Shown piece by piece: positions 17,141-24,780 of a stretch of 64,000 nucleotides of DNA (the stretch's first letter is position 1; each line of letters opens with the position of its first letter). The DNA is from UBA10649 sp037130755 (GTDB lineage: Bacteria; Actinomycetota; Actinomycetes; S36-B12): the NCBI GenBank assembly GCA_037130755.1, contig JBAXSI010000004.1:1-64000 (forward strand), written 5' to 3'. Position numbers and translations under genes: made by a program. The notes below the pieces were generated by a model. The model saw only the letters and a list, made by a program, of their open reading frames with translations, was not told the DNA's origin and did not search any database.

Positions 17141-17934
17141 CACTGGGGCGTGCTCCACAGCCGCCACAGCCACGGGATCACGACGATGCCCATGCAGACG
17201 CCGCCCCACAACGCCACGCCCGGTCGGTGGAAGAACAGTGCGTTGGCGACGACGTTCGAGGCGTACACCCAGATCAACATGACGTTCGGGACGGCGTCGG
17301 ACACCGCCTTGCGCGGGAGCCGCTCGAGGATCCCCATGAGGATGATGGCGGCGAGCAGCCAGCCGAGGAAGTTCTGCATGGGGATGCCGGGAATCCCCGG
17401 CAGCGCCCAGCCGGTCTGCTGCCACGTCCAGTACTTCTCGCCGACCATCTGCGGATCGAGGAACAGGTCCCAGGCGGCGAGCAGCCAGCCACCGATGACG
17501 GCGGTGCCCATTCCCGTGGTCGAAAGGCGCTGGGCGGCCAGGAGGCAGGGGTACGACATCATCGACCACGCCATCGGGATCACCAGCGGCACGCCGGCGA
17601 TCGCCGGACCCAACGAGCCGTACTCGTAGGTGCCGAACGGGAACGACGTGTTGAGTCCGAGCACTTCGACTCCCCAGCCGAAGATCAAGGTGATGGCGAG
17701 GAATCCGCTGGTCCAGACCGCTCCGCGCATCAGGTAGGCATGTGTGGCACTGGCCAGGAAGAAGGTCACGACGGTGAGAATGGTCAGCGCCGTGCGGGAA
17801 CCTCCGCCGACGAGCACCCAGATGATCTGGCCGAGGATCGTGGCCGCGGCGAAGACCCAAGGCAGATAGGCGATCCACCCGGACGGCCCGCCACCCCGGT
17901 CGGAGTGCGGACCGGTGTAGATGCGGATGCTCAC
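17137..17934 (-). CDS. cruF: Carotenoid 1',2'-hydratase-like membrane protein (CruF, DUF422)
   Basis: Polytopic membrane protein (265 aa, about seven hydrophobic helices) of the CruF/DUF422 family. Characterised members hydrate the psi-end of gamma-carotene or related carotenoids. The conserved GWGVEVLGLNTSFPFGTYEY and AAWDLFLDPQMVGEKYWTW with PGIPMQNFLGW are clearly present. The start is GTG 17934, seven bases after a TAGACT -10 box, giving a leaderless mRNA. It heads the cruF-GT2-crtD operon, with GTGA overlaps at both junctions. The -10 overlaps that of the divergent monooxygenase gene. Hydration followed by glycosylation is the expected order, by analogy. Confidence 0.88.
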   Translation of the reverse strand: MSIRIYTGPHSDRGGGPSGWIAYLPWVFAAATILGQIIWVLVGGGSRTALTILTVVTFFLASATHAYLMRGAVWTSGFLAITLIFGWGVEVLGLNTSFPFGTYEYGSLGPAIAGVPLVIPMAWSMMSYPCLLAAQRLSTTGMGTAVIGGWLLAAWDLFLDPQMVGEKYWTWQQTGWALPGIPGIPMQNFLGWLLAAIILMGILERLPRKAVSDAVPNVMLIWVYASNVVANALFFHRPGVALWGGVCMGIVVIPWLWRLWSTPQW

Positions 17935-17941
17935 ACCGCCG

Positions 17942-17951
17942 AGTCTAAGGT
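17942..17951. promoter_or_regulatory. Overlapping divergent leaderless -10 boxes (cruF and monooxygenase)
   Basis: The ten bases AGTCTAAGGT hold TAGACT on the minus strand (17947-17942, seven bases before GTG 17934) and TAAGGT on the plus strand (17946-17951, seven bases before ATG 17959). The whole intergenic space is 24 bases, so the two promoters must compete for polymerase. Confidence 0.5.
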
Positions 17952-17958
17952 TGCGCGC

Positions 17959-18285
17959 ATGACCGGCCGAGCGCAGATCGCGGTCGTCTTCGTCTCCCGT
18001 CGAACGGTGACGCATGACGATGAGTACGCGCGGATGGCGCAGCGCATGGATGAGCTCGTCCACGACCAGCCCGGATTCGTCGACATGGTCAGCGTGCGCG
18101 ACCCCGTCACGCGTCAGGGGATCACGGTGGCGTACTTCACGGACGAGGAGTCCGTCCGGTTGTGGAAGGCGCATGCCGAGCACGCCGAGGCGCAGCGACA
18201 GGGGATCGCGGACTTCTACGAGGCGTATGAGGTCACGGTCGCGCAGGTGGTGCGCCAGTACGGGTTCGCGGCCGACGCCGATTGA
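17959..18285 (+). CDS. Antibiotic biosynthesis monooxygenase-like (ABM) domain protein
   Basis: Short alpha/beta dimeric ferredoxin-like protein (108 aa). The strand AQIAVVFVSRRT, helix YARMAQRMDELVHDQPGFVDMVSV and later VAYFTDEESVRLWKAHAEHAEAQ, with a conserved Trp and His, are typical of ABM-domain proteins such as quinol monooxygenases and heme-degrading enzymes. The catalytic role is not determinable. ATG 17959 sits seven bases after TAAGGT. It is divergent from cruF; any link with carotenoids would be speculation. Confidence 0.78.
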   Translation: MTGRAQIAVVFVSRRTVTHDDEYARMAQRMDELVHDQPGFVDMVSVRDPVTRQGITVAYFTDEESVRLWKAHAEHAEAQRQGIADFYEAYEVTVAQVVRQYGFAADAD

Positions 18286-18349
18286 CCTGTGGGACAATTC
18301 GGACACGTGGGCCGGTGCGGTCGACTGCACCCACAAGGAAGGAGCGCGC

Positions 18350-18841
18350 ATGCAGGGCTTGTCGACGATGCTGTGGTTCGACGGCCAGGCGCTGGAGGCC
18401 GCACGCTTCTACGTCTCGGTCTTCCCCAACTCGGTGATCCACGGGGACGCCGCGTTTCCCGACGTGGACTACCCGGAGAACGCGCAGGCCGACCCCGGCT
18501 CGGTGATGACGGTGTCGTTCGAGCTGGACGGCCGCCCCTTCACGGCCCTGAACGGCGGCCCGCACTACACCTTCAGCGAGGCCATCTCGTTCGTCGTGAC
18601 CTGCGAGGGGCAGGACGAGGTCGACTACTTCTGGGACCGGCTGACCGACGGCGGGGGAGAGCCCGGGCGCTGCGGCTGGCTCAAGGACCCGTTCGGCGTC
18701 AGCTGGCAGGTGGTCCCGACCGCGCTCTTCGAGCTCGGCTCCGGTCCTGATGCCGAAGGCGCGCAGCGCGTATGGCAGGCGATGCTGGGGATGGACAAGC
18801 TCAGCATCCCCGATCTTCAGCGGGCCTACGACGGCGAGTGA
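18350..18841 (+). CDS. PhnB-type VOC protein (3-demethylubiquinone methyltransferase-like domain)
   Basis: 163-aa glyoxalase-fold protein of the PhnB subgroup, recognised by LSTMLWFDGQALEAARFYVSVFPNS at the start, FELDGRPFTALNGGPHYTFSEAISF in the middle and CGWLKDPFGVSWQVVP at the end. Despite the family name these proteins are not shown to be methyltransferases, and the substrate is unknown. It has a very good ribosome site (AAGGAAGGAG, about 6-8 bases before ATG 18350). The next gene starts two bases after its stop, so a small operon with the HhH protein and a GNAT is likely. Confidence 0.85.
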   Translation: MQGLSTMLWFDGQALEAARFYVSVFPNSVIHGDAAFPDVDYPENAQADPGSVMTVSFELDGRPFTALNGGPHYTFSEAISFVVTCEGQDEVDYFWDRLTDGGGEPGRCGWLKDPFGVSWQVVPTALFELGSGPDAEGAQRVWQAMLGMDKLSIPDLQRAYDGE

Positions 18842-18843
18842 TC

Positions 18844-19059
18844 ATGGCGAAGGTGCCCCGCCAACCCGACCTCGTCTGGCAGACGCTGCGGCTCCCTGCG
18901 CCGGCTCGGCGAGCCCTCGTGAAGGCGGGGATCACGAACTTCGACGAGCTCTCGCTGTGGAGCGAGTCCGAGGTGCTCGATCTGCACGGCGTGGGACCCA
19001 AGGCGATGACCATGCTCGTCCAGGCCATGGCCGATGCCGACTACGCCTTCGCAGCATGA
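18844..19059 (+). CDS. Small helix-hairpin-helix protein
   Basis: 71-aa protein of which most is one HhH unit: LPAPARRALVKAGITNFDELSLWSESEVLDLHGVGPKAMTML resembles the RNA polymerase alpha C-terminal domain and other HhH folds that touch the DNA backbone. No other domain is present, so binding target and role are unknown. The ATG follows the preceding stop by two bases, and its own TGA overlaps the next gene's ATG (ATGA at 19056-19059), so it is coupled to the GNAT gene. Small stand-alone HhH proteins of this kind are widespread in bacteria. Confidence 0.75.
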   Translation: MAKVPRQPDLVWQTLRLPAPARRALVKAGITNFDELSLWSESEVLDLHGVGPKAMTMLVQAMADADYAFAA

Positions 19060-19487
19060 CTGGCCTGGTCGTCGGCGACAACTCCGTGCCCGAAGATGCC
19101 GCGGCCCTGCGTCAGGCCCTGTACGACTTCAACTTCGCGGAGACCGGCTTCGTCGATGGGCGCGACCTCTGCTGCTTCGTCAAGGACGAGTCAGGTGCAC
19201 TGGTAGCCGGCATCGATGGATTCACGTGGGGCGGCTACGCCAGGATCGAGTTCCTCTGGGTGAGCCCCGCGGCACGTGGATCCGGCATGGGCCGTGCCCT
19301 TGCTCAGGCCGCAATCGACGAGGCGCGCCGCCGCAAGTGCCGAACGGTTGTGGTCAGCACGCACACCTTTCAGGCCCCGGACTTCTACCGCTCGCTCGGC
19401 TTCGTCGAGGTGGGACGGACGTCCGGGACTCCTGAGGGATTCGACGAGGTCCTGTATCAGTTGCACCTAGGCAACGCCGAGCAGTGA
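19056..19487 (+). CDS. GNAT-family N-acetyltransferase
   Basis: 143-aa acetyltransferase fold. Motif A for acetyl-CoA is FLWVSPAARGSGMGRALAQAAIDEARRR (R-G-S-G-M-G pyrophosphate loop), followed by VVVSTHTFQAPDFYRSLGFVEVGR (motif B with the conserved Tyr). The acceptor is unknown. The start lies in an ATGA overlap with the HhH gene. A second, unrelated GNAT follows immediately. Confidence 0.87.
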   Translation: MTGLVVGDNSVPEDAAALRQALYDFNFAETGFVDGRDLCCFVKDESGALVAGIDGFTWGGYARIEFLWVSPAARGSGMGRALAQAAIDEARRRKCRTVVVSTHTFQAPDFYRSLGFVEVGRTSGTPEGFDEVLYQLHLGNAEQ

Positions 19488-19514
19488 GGCGTGACGACAC
19501 GACGGAGGTCGCGC

Positions 19515-20069
19515 TTGACCGATGGGATGACCCAAACCGACGATGCCGGGCCAGCGTCCACTGCTCGACTTCGGTTCCGGCGATGGAACCTGGACGACGC
19601 TGAGGCGATCCTCGACATGTACTCGCGCGAGGACGTGTACCGCTTCCTCGGGTCGACGCCCCGACCCGTCGACTCGCTCGAGGAGGCAGCTGAGCGGATC
19701 GGCCGGTGGCAGGCGCGGGCGACGCCCAGCCGAGGCCTGTGGGCCGTACTGCGGATCGACCACCCCGGTCCTCCGATCGGGACGGTCCTGCTGGTGCCGC
19801 TGCCCCGCACCGATGGGCAGGCGACGGATGTCCACGAGATCGGCTGGCACTTCCACCCCGACGTGTGGGGGCACGGCTTCGCCGCTGAGGCGGGGACTGC
19901 TGTCATCGACCTGGCTCGGGATACCGGCTTGACCGAGGTCAGGGCCGTGGTGTTCCTGGACAACCAGGCGAGTGTTCGCGTGTGCGAGCGGCTCGGTATG
20001 TCCGGACGGGGACTGACGCGCGAGTGGTACGACGCGTCAATGCTCGAGTTCGTCCAGTATCCGTTGTGA
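19515..20069 (+). CDS. GNAT-family N-acetyltransferase (RimJ/RimL-like)
   Basis: GNAT of the RimJ/RimL subgroup: ARLRFRRWNLDDAEAILDMYSREDVYRFLG at the start, GWHFHPDVWGHGFAAEAGTAVIDLA as the acetyl-CoA loop and VFLDNQASVRVCERLGMS near the end. These enzymes acetylate protein N-termini, antibiotics or small amines; the target is unknown. The start is uncertain: TTG 19515 has CGGAGG six bases upstream, GTG 19491 would extend it by eight residues, and ATG 19527 is possible but far from that ribosome site. It converges with the sulfur-amino-acid enzyme; the stops abut. Confidence 0.82.
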   Translation: MTDGMTQTDDAGPASTARLRFRRWNLDDAEAILDMYSREDVYRFLGSTPRPVDSLEEAAERIGRWQARATPSRGLWAVLRIDHPGPPIGTVLLVPLPRTDGQATDVHEIGWHFHPDVWGHGFAAEAGTAVIDLARDTGLTEVRAVVFLDNQASVRVCERLGMSGRGLTREWYDASMLEFVQYPL

Positions 20070-21269
20070 TCACAGCGCGTTCAATGCGGCGGCCAAGTCG
20101 CGAATCAGGTCGTCGATCGACTCAAGGCCGATGGACAGTCGGACCAGACCCGCTCCCGGCTGGGCGGCCACGCTGACGATGCGGTGCGTGAGCGAGGCCG
20201 GATGCTCGACCAGGGTGTCGACCCCGCCCAAGGACACGGCGTGCGTGATCAGTCGCAGACCGGAGCACAGTTGCTGGGCCGCTTCGAAGCCACCGGCCAT
20301 ATCGAGCGCCACCATGGCCCCGGGGCCGTACATCTGCGTGCCGATCAGTCCGGTGGGATCGCCGCCGGGCAGGCCCGGGTAGTACGTGCGCGCCACCGCC
20401 GGCTGCTCGGTGAGCCAGCAGGCGACTGCGCCGGCCGTCGCCTGTGCCGCCTGCATCCGGATCGGCAGAGTCGCGAGTCCGCGCAGCAGCAGGTACGCCG
20501 ACCACGGGTCGAGTACGCCGCCAGTGATGACGCGGATGGGTCGGATCGCGGTCGCGAGGTCGGGAGTCGTGACAACGACGCCGCCCATGGCGTCGCCATG
20601 TCCGCCGAGATACTTCGTGGCGCTGTGGACCGAGTAGGCGGCGCCGAGTCGAAGCGGCTGCTGCAGGACAGGTGAAGCGAACGTGTTGTCGATCATCACC
20701 GGGACGTCACCGGCCTGTCGCACGATGTCCTTGATGTCGCGCAGCTCGAGGGTCGGGTTGCTGGGCGTCTCCAGCACCACGAGTCCGGTCCGCTCGGTGC
20801 GAGCCGAGGCGATCTCGTCGGGTTCGACGAAGGTCACCTCCGTGCCGAGCAGCCCGGACTCCAGCAGTGCGTCCGTCCCGCCGTACAGCGGGCGCACGGC
20901 CAGCACGTGCGGCACTCCGGCCGCCACCCGGCTCAATACGACGGCGCTCGTCGCGGCCATCCCGCTTGCGAAGGCGATGCCCTCCAGCGCGAGCGGCTCC
21001 CCTCCCGGGACGTGACCCTCGAGGGCGGCAACGGCGACCTCGAAACGGGCGACCGTGGTGTTCCATGCGCGCCGGTAGATCGTGGGTGCGCCCGGCGGGA
21101 GCGGCTGTCCGGTCGCCAGCACGTCGAGAGCGTCGCGCCCCTCCATCACGGAGGGCAGCGGTGCCGTGGTCGACAGGTCGATCGGCACCGCGTGGACGCC
21201 GAGCTCGGTGAGTCCCTCGCGACCGGCGTGCACGGCGAGGCTCGAGAGCGAGAGATGGTCGAGGGTCAT
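20070..21269 (-). CDS. Cys/Met-metabolism PLP enzyme (cystathionine gamma-synthase/lyase family)
   Basis: Gamma-family PLP enzyme (399 aa). It has the substrate-side Tyr-Gly loop RPLYGGTDALLE, DNTFASPVLQQPLRLGA, the cofactor lysine in SVHSATKYLGGHGDAMGG and the C-terminal SLGGVDTLVEHPASLTH followed by GLVRLSIGLES. Family members make or cleave cystathionine or release methanethiol from methionine, and sequence alone does not separate these. ATG 21269 is preferred; a longer reading adds 23 unconserved residues. With metF in the window it fits methionine metabolism, though not in an operon with it. Confidence 0.88.
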   Translation of the reverse strand: MTLDHLSLSSLAVHAGREGLTELGVHAVPIDLSTTAPLPSVMEGRDALDVLATGQPLPPGAPTIYRRAWNTTVARFEVAVAALEGHVPGGEPLALEGIAFASGMAATSAVVLSRVAAGVPHVLAVRPLYGGTDALLESGLLGTEVTFVEPDEIASARTERTGLVVLETPSNPTLELRDIKDIVRQAGDVPVMIDNTFASPVLQQPLRLGAAYSVHSATKYLGGHGDAMGGVVVTTPDLATAIRPIRVITGGVLDPWSAYLLLRGLATLPIRMQAAQATAGAVACWLTEQPAVARTYYPGLPGGDPTGLIGTQMYGPGAMVALDMAGGFEAAQQLCSGLRLITHAVSLGGVDTLVEHPASLTHRIVSVAAQPGAGLVRLSIGLESIDDLIRDLAAALNAL

Positions 21270-21334
21270 GTTCGAAGGATGCTCCGTAGAAGCCTGACGT
21301 TGCGCTTCAAGCGCCCAAGTGTCCGAGTTGCACC

Positions 21335-22210
21335 TCACATCGCGGAATCGACCTCGAACCAGTCGCGGATCGCGGCCGAGGCCTCCTCGCCGGCGTCGTC
21401 CTGCCAGTAGTGCCCGGAGCCTGCCAGGGTGTGGTCGCGGCGGTTGGCGAAGGCCTCCTGCCAGCGACGACGTACGGACGCCTTGAAGGCGATGTCCTTG
21501 TCGGCCCAGAACAGCAGCAGCGGCATGCCGCCGAGGGTCGGAAGCCCGGCTTCCAGGCCATCGAGGAAGGGTCGAGCCGTGCGGATCTCGCGCGGGAACA
21601 CCAGCACTGGAAGGCGTGATTCCGCGGTAGGGAAAGGTCCGAAGTACATGGTCCGCTCACCTTCGGTCAGCGTTCGCCTGCGGATCCCGCGTGGCAGGAA
21701 GTCCTTGACGAAGAAGTTGACCTTCTGGGTCAGCAGCCAGCCGGTGAGCCGGCCACCGGCGACATGTGAGAAGGACGTGGTCCACAGGTTGCTCGGCCAA
21801 GCCCAAGTGTTGCCGACAACCAATCGCGAGTAGCGACTCGGATCGGTGAGGACTGCGGAGATGCCGATGGGGCCGCCCCAGTCCTGCATGATCACCGTCA
21901 CGTCGCGCAGGTCGAGCAGCTCGACGAACCGTGCAACGACCGCCGCCTGCTCGGCCGCAGTGAACCCGAAGCCGGGTCGAGCAGTGGAGAGCCCGAAGCC
22001 GGGGTAGTCGATGGTCACGCAGCGGAAGCGATCCGACAGGCCCGCGATCATGCGGCGGTACAGGAAGCTCCAGGTCGGGTTGCCATGCAGCATGAGAAGC
22101 GTCGGGCCGCTGCCCACATCGAGGTAATGGACGTCGTGACCGTCGACGTCGAGCCAGTGGGACTCGTACGGCAGTTCCTGCGGGATGAACCAGTTCGGAC
22201 GGGTGCCCAT
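21335..22210 (-). CDS. Haloalkane dehalogenase-like alpha/beta hydrolase
   Basis: 291-aa alpha/beta hydrolase with the haloalkane dehalogenase layout: oxyanion segment MLHGNPTWSFLYRRMI, nucleophile Asp in VIMQDWGGPIG (Asp where esterases have Ser, followed by the halide-binding Trp), acid in LFWADKDIAF and the base His in GSGHYWQDD. This set matches subfamily I dehalogenases, which hydrolyse carbon-halogen bonds; the natural substrate in actinobacteria is generally unknown. The start is ATG 22210; a TAGCCT hexamer lies eight bases upstream. It stands alone, upstream of the sulfur enzyme on the same strand. Confidence 0.85.
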   Translation of the reverse strand: MGTRPNWFIPQELPYESHWLDVDGHDVHYLDVGSGPTLLMLHGNPTWSFLYRRMIAGLSDRFRCVTIDYPGFGLSTARPGFGFTAAEQAAVVARFVELLDLRDVTVIMQDWGGPIGISAVLTDPSRYSRLVVGNTWAWPSNLWTTSFSHVAGGRLTGWLLTQKVNFFVKDFLPRGIRRRTLTEGERTMYFGPFPTAESRLPVLVFPREIRTARPFLDGLEAGLPTLGGMPLLLFWADKDIAFKASVRRRWQEAFANRRDHTLAGSGHYWQDDAGEEASAAIRDWFEVDSAM

Positions 22211-22218
22211 GGGTCGTC

Positions 22219-22224
22219 AGGCTA
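22219..22224 (-). promoter_or_regulatory. Possible leaderless -10 box for the dehalogenase-like gene
   Basis: Minus-strand TAGCCT, eight bases before ATG 22210, slightly further than the 6-7 seen for the other leaderless boxes. Confidence 0.35.
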
Positions 22225-22312
22225 CGGGTGGCCCGCGGTGTCGTAAACCGGAGTGCTCCGCGTGAGGCTTACTGCTATCCAAGGACAAGACGACCGAGGA
22301 GGCCGATGGCAC

Positions 22313-22675
22313 ATGACTGACCCGTACAGCGTGCACGTCCAGGACATCCCGTGGGACGAGTTGTTCGCCGACGGCACCAAGGCGGCCACGCTTGCCGGCA
22401 CGCGGGAGGCAGGCGTGCAGTTCACCTACGCCTTCTTCCTTCCCGCTGGCTTCTGGGACGCCCCCCACAGCCACTGCGCAGACGCGCACGTCTACGTCAT
22501 GTCCGGCCAGCTACGGCTGGCATTCGGCGCCGACGGCGATCGATCCCGTGCCCAGATCCACCCGACTGGCAGCTACCTGCTCGTGCCGGCTGGCGCCGTC
22601 CACTTCGACGGGGCGGAGGTCGACACGATCATCCTGGGCAATGCCGTCGGGCGTTGGTCCACGGACTATTCCTGA
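22313..22675 (+). CDS. Cupin-domain protein
   Basis: Single cupin (120 aa). Motif 1 is DAPHSHCADAHVYVMSGQLRLAFG, with His/His/His-type metal ligands and a Gly turn, and motif 2 is GSYLLVPAGAVHFDGAEVD, with the second-motif His. It may be an enzyme or a sensor; the substrate is unknown. The ATG at 22313 has GAGGAGG about ten bases upstream. The gene converges with ybaK, with two bases between stops. Confidence 0.82.
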   Translation: MTDPYSVHVQDIPWDELFADGTKAATLAGTREAGVQFTYAFFLPAGFWDAPHSHCADAHVYVMSGQLRLAFGADGDRSRAQIHPTGSYLLVPAGAVHFDGAEVDTIILGNAVGRWSTDYS

Positions 22676-22677
22676 TC

Positions 22678-23160
22678 TCAGGCACCGACTTCGGCGGCTT
22701 CGCCGGCGGTAATGCGCAGCAGTTCGTCGTATGACGTGGGGAACACGTAGTGGGGGTGACCGCCGGCCGCCCAGACCTCGTCGTATCGCGACAGGGCGAT
22801 GTCGACGATCGTGCGCAGGGGGTGCGGATGCCCCACCGGTGCGACGCCGCCGATGGCGAATCCCGTGGCCTTGCGCACCTCGTCGGCGCTTGCCTTGGTG
22901 ATCTCGTTCACCTCGAGGATGCTGGCCAGCTGCACGATGTCCACGCGATGGCCTCCTGAGGCGACGACCAGGACCGGCTCGCCGTCGGCGAGGAAGATCA
23001 GCGAGCTCGCGATCTGTCCCACCTCGATTCCGAGCGCGTCGGCGGCCTCCTTCGCGGTGCGGGCGCTGTCGTCGAGCGCGCGGACCTCGCCTCGCGCACC
23101 GAGCAGCGCGAGGGTCTTGCGCACGCGGATCACGGACTGCTGTTCTGTCGCCTCGCTCAT
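22678..23160 (-). CDS. ybaK: YbaK/EbsC-family aminoacyl-tRNA deacylase
   Basis: 160-aa trans-editing domain that hydrolyses mischarged tRNA (Cys-tRNA-Pro in characterised YbaK). The fold signatures are EVGQIASSLIFLADGEPVLVVASGGHRVD, with the catalytic-lysine region replaced by the short form, KASADEVRKATGFAIGGVAPVGHP and VWAAGGHPHYVFPTSYDEL. The ATG lies six bases after TAGCCT (23172-23167), a leaderless start. It is monocistronic between a convergent cupin and a divergent membrane protein. It could also be a ProX or generic YbaK relative; the exact tRNA is not readable. Confidence 0.88.
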   Translation of the reverse strand: MSEATEQQSVIRVRKTLALLGARGEVRALDDSARTAKEAADALGIEVGQIASSLIFLADGEPVLVVASGGHRVDIVQLASILEVNEITKASADEVRKATGFAIGGVAPVGHPHPLRTIVDIALSRYDEVWAAGGHPHYVFPTSYDELLRITAGEAAEVGA

Positions 23161-23166
23161 GGGGCG

Positions 23167-23172
23167 AGGCTA
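23167..23172 (-). promoter_or_regulatory. Leaderless -10 box for ybaK
   Basis: Minus-strand TAGCCT followed by six bases and then ATG 23160. Confidence 0.45.
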
Positions 23173-23250
23173 ATGGGCGGGACCCGAGTCGCGGGCCTAG
23201 GGTGAGCATCGCGCCATCGAGTGTCGTGGCCGACTGAGCGAGGAGATGTC

Positions 23251-23631
23251 ATGGCTGATGCCGTCAAGCGCCCCATCGGCGTGACCCTGGTGTTCATCGT
23301 CATCCTGATCACAGGAGCCTTCCAGCTCCTCGCAGGATTCCTGCGGCTGTTCAACCGCGGCGACAACGCAACGGTCGGGCTCTGGGCGGCGCTGATCACC
23401 ATCGCAATCGGCGTCGTCTACCTGCTGGTCGCCAAGGGCATCGCGAACGGCAGTTCCTTCGCCCGGTTCATCGTGGCGGCGCTGACGGTCCTCATGATCG
23501 CCGCGGCGGTGTGGATGCTGTTCGCCGCGCCGAGCCTGTGGGTTGCACTGATCATCCAGATCCTGCTCGGCTTGATCGTGCTGCTGCTGCTGTACTCAGC
23601 GCGCGCGTCGATGTTCTTCAAGCAGAGCTAG
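23251..23631 (+). CDS. Small four-helix membrane protein (DUF7144-like)
   Basis: 126-aa protein with four hydrophobic helices (VTLVFIVILITGAFQLLAGF, GLWAALITIAIGVVYLLVA, IVAALTVLMIAAAVWMLF, LWVALIIQILLGLIVLLLLY) and a short cytoplasmic N-terminus. It resembles the DUF7144 group of actinobacterial membrane proteins of unknown role. The ATG has GAGGAG about seven bases upstream; an earlier in-frame ATG at 23221 lacks a ribosome site. It converges with the rhamnose regulator gene. Confidence 0.72.
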   Translation: MADAVKRPIGVTLVFIVILITGAFQLLAGFLRLFNRGDNATVGLWAALITIAIGVVYLLVAKGIANGSSFARFIVAALTVLMIAAAVWMLFAAPSLWVALIIQILLGLIVLLLLYSARASMFFKQS

Positions 23632-23649
23632 GCGCGAACGACCCCGAGC

Positions 23650-24660
23650 TCATCGCCTGCGTGGTGCCTTGGCCGTGGATGCGCGCTCGATCAACTGAGG
23701 CTGGAACTGCACACGCTGGTGTGCATGGGTGGCCGGGTCCTCGCACTCGCCGATGACGAGCTTTGCCGCCGCGTAGCCCAGTTCGTACTTGGGCTGTCGA
23801 ATCGATGTGAGCGGCACCGCGGCGTTGGCGGCGAACTCGATGTCGTCGTAGCCGATCACTGACACGTCCTTCGGCACGCCGAGACCGGCGCGCGTCAGCG
23901 CGCGGACGGCACCGAGCGCGAGGAGGTCGTTTGCGCAGAGCAGGGCCGTCATCTCGATGCCCTTCGCGAGCGCGTCCTCCATGGCGGCCTCTCCGGCCGC
24001 CGCCGTCATCTGGGTTGCGGCGATGCGGCGTACGTTGACCTTGGCCTTGCGCACCGCGCGCATGATCCCGGCCTCGCGATCGGCCACCTGGGGGATGTCG
24101 CGCGGGCCGGCTAGCCACACCAGCTGCGTGTGGCCGAGGGCGATCGCGTGCTCGGCGGCGAGACTGCCTCCCATGGTGTCGTCGACGGATGCACTGCACA
24201 CGTCCTGGCTTGGTGCGGCGTTGTCGAGAAGGGTGACGGCGACGCCGTGAGCGATGAGCCGACTCAATGGCTTCAGGCTCTTGCGGGCAGGAGTGATGAG
24301 GATGCCGCCCACGCGCTGGCCTTCGAGCACCGCGAGATAGCGGTCCTCGCGTTCGGCCTGCTCGTCGGAGTTGCACAGGATCACGACGTAACCGGCCTCA
24401 AGTGCCGCATCCTCCGCGCCGCGCGCCACCTCGGTGAAGAACGGGTTCGCGATGTCGGGCACCACGAGTCCAATGACCTTGGCGCGCCCGACCCGCAGTT
24501 GCTGTGCAGCAGCGCTGGGGATGAACCCCAGGTCGCGGATTGCCGCCTCCACGCGAAGCCGCGTGGGCAGGGCGACCAGATCGGGATGGTTGATGACATT
24601 GGAGACCGTGCCAAGGGACACGGAGGCGCGCGCCGCCACGTCCTTCATGCTCACGGCCAT
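23650..24660 (-). CDS. LacI-family transcriptional regulator of the rhamnose regulon
   Basis: 336-aa repressor/activator. The N-terminal LacI helix-turn-helix VSMKDVAARASVSLGTVSNVINHP is complete, followed by the hinge (AAIRDLGFIPSAAAQQLR) and a periplasmic-binding-like sugar domain (VIGLVVPDIANPFFTEVARGAEDAA; VSVIGYDDIEFAANAAVPLTSI). Divergence from the rhamnose importer and catabolic genes makes it the likely rhamnose-responsive regulator, rather than an AraC-type RhaR/RhaS as in enterobacteria. The ATG at 24660 follows AGAAGG by eight bases. It probably also controls itself, since operator-like sites sit between the two divergent promoters. The effector (rhamnose or rhamnulose) is inferred. 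Confidence 0.92.
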   Translation of the reverse strand: MAVSMKDVAARASVSLGTVSNVINHPDLVALPTRLRVEAAIRDLGFIPSAAAQQLRVGRAKVIGLVVPDIANPFFTEVARGAEDAALEAGYVVILCNSDEQAEREDRYLAVLEGQRVGGILITPARKSLKPLSRLIAHGVAVTLLDNAAPSQDVCSASVDDTMGGSLAAEHAIALGHTQLVWLAGPRDIPQVADREAGIMRAVRKAKVNVRRIAATQMTAAAGEAAMEDALAKGIEMTALLCANDLLALGAVRALTRAGLGVPKDVSVIGYDDIEFAANAAVPLTSIRQPKYELGYAAAKLVIGECEDPATHAHQRVQFQPQLIERASTAKAPRRR

Positions 24661-24693
24661 ACCCGCACCCTTCTTGAAACCCTCAGGACCAGA

Positions 24694-24721
24694 ATCGTAG
24701 GGAAGAAATGAAACGTGTCAA
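24694..24721 (-). promoter_or_regulatory. Promoter of the lacI-type regulator gene
   Basis: Minus-strand TTGACA (24721-24716), a 16-base spacer and TACGAT (24699-24694). The -35 is a perfect consensus and lies inside the left arm of the CGTGTCAAT/ATTGACACG inverted repeat. Confidence 0.6.
24709..24720. promoter_or_regulatory. Candidate LacI-family operator
   Basis: TGAAACGTGTCA is a near-palindrome with the central CG common to LacI-family sites; it overlaps the -35 of the regulator promoter. A related half-site (GAAACCGATT, 24744-24753) overlaps the -35 of the importer promoter, and a looser TTGGAACCTTTCAA occurs at 24797-24810. Confidence 0.45.
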
Positions 24722-24751
24722 TTCCGTTATTGGTGAATTCCGCGAAACCGA

Positions 24752-24780
24752 TTGACACGGGGCCGCAATGAACGTAATTA
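24752..24780 (+). promoter_or_regulatory. Promoter of the rhamnose operon
   Basis: Perfect TTGACA (24752-24757), 17-base spacer, TAATTA (24775-24780). The predicted transcription start is near 24787, downstream of the ATG at 24768; this supports GTG 24825 as the start of the ATPase gene. Confidence 0.6.
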
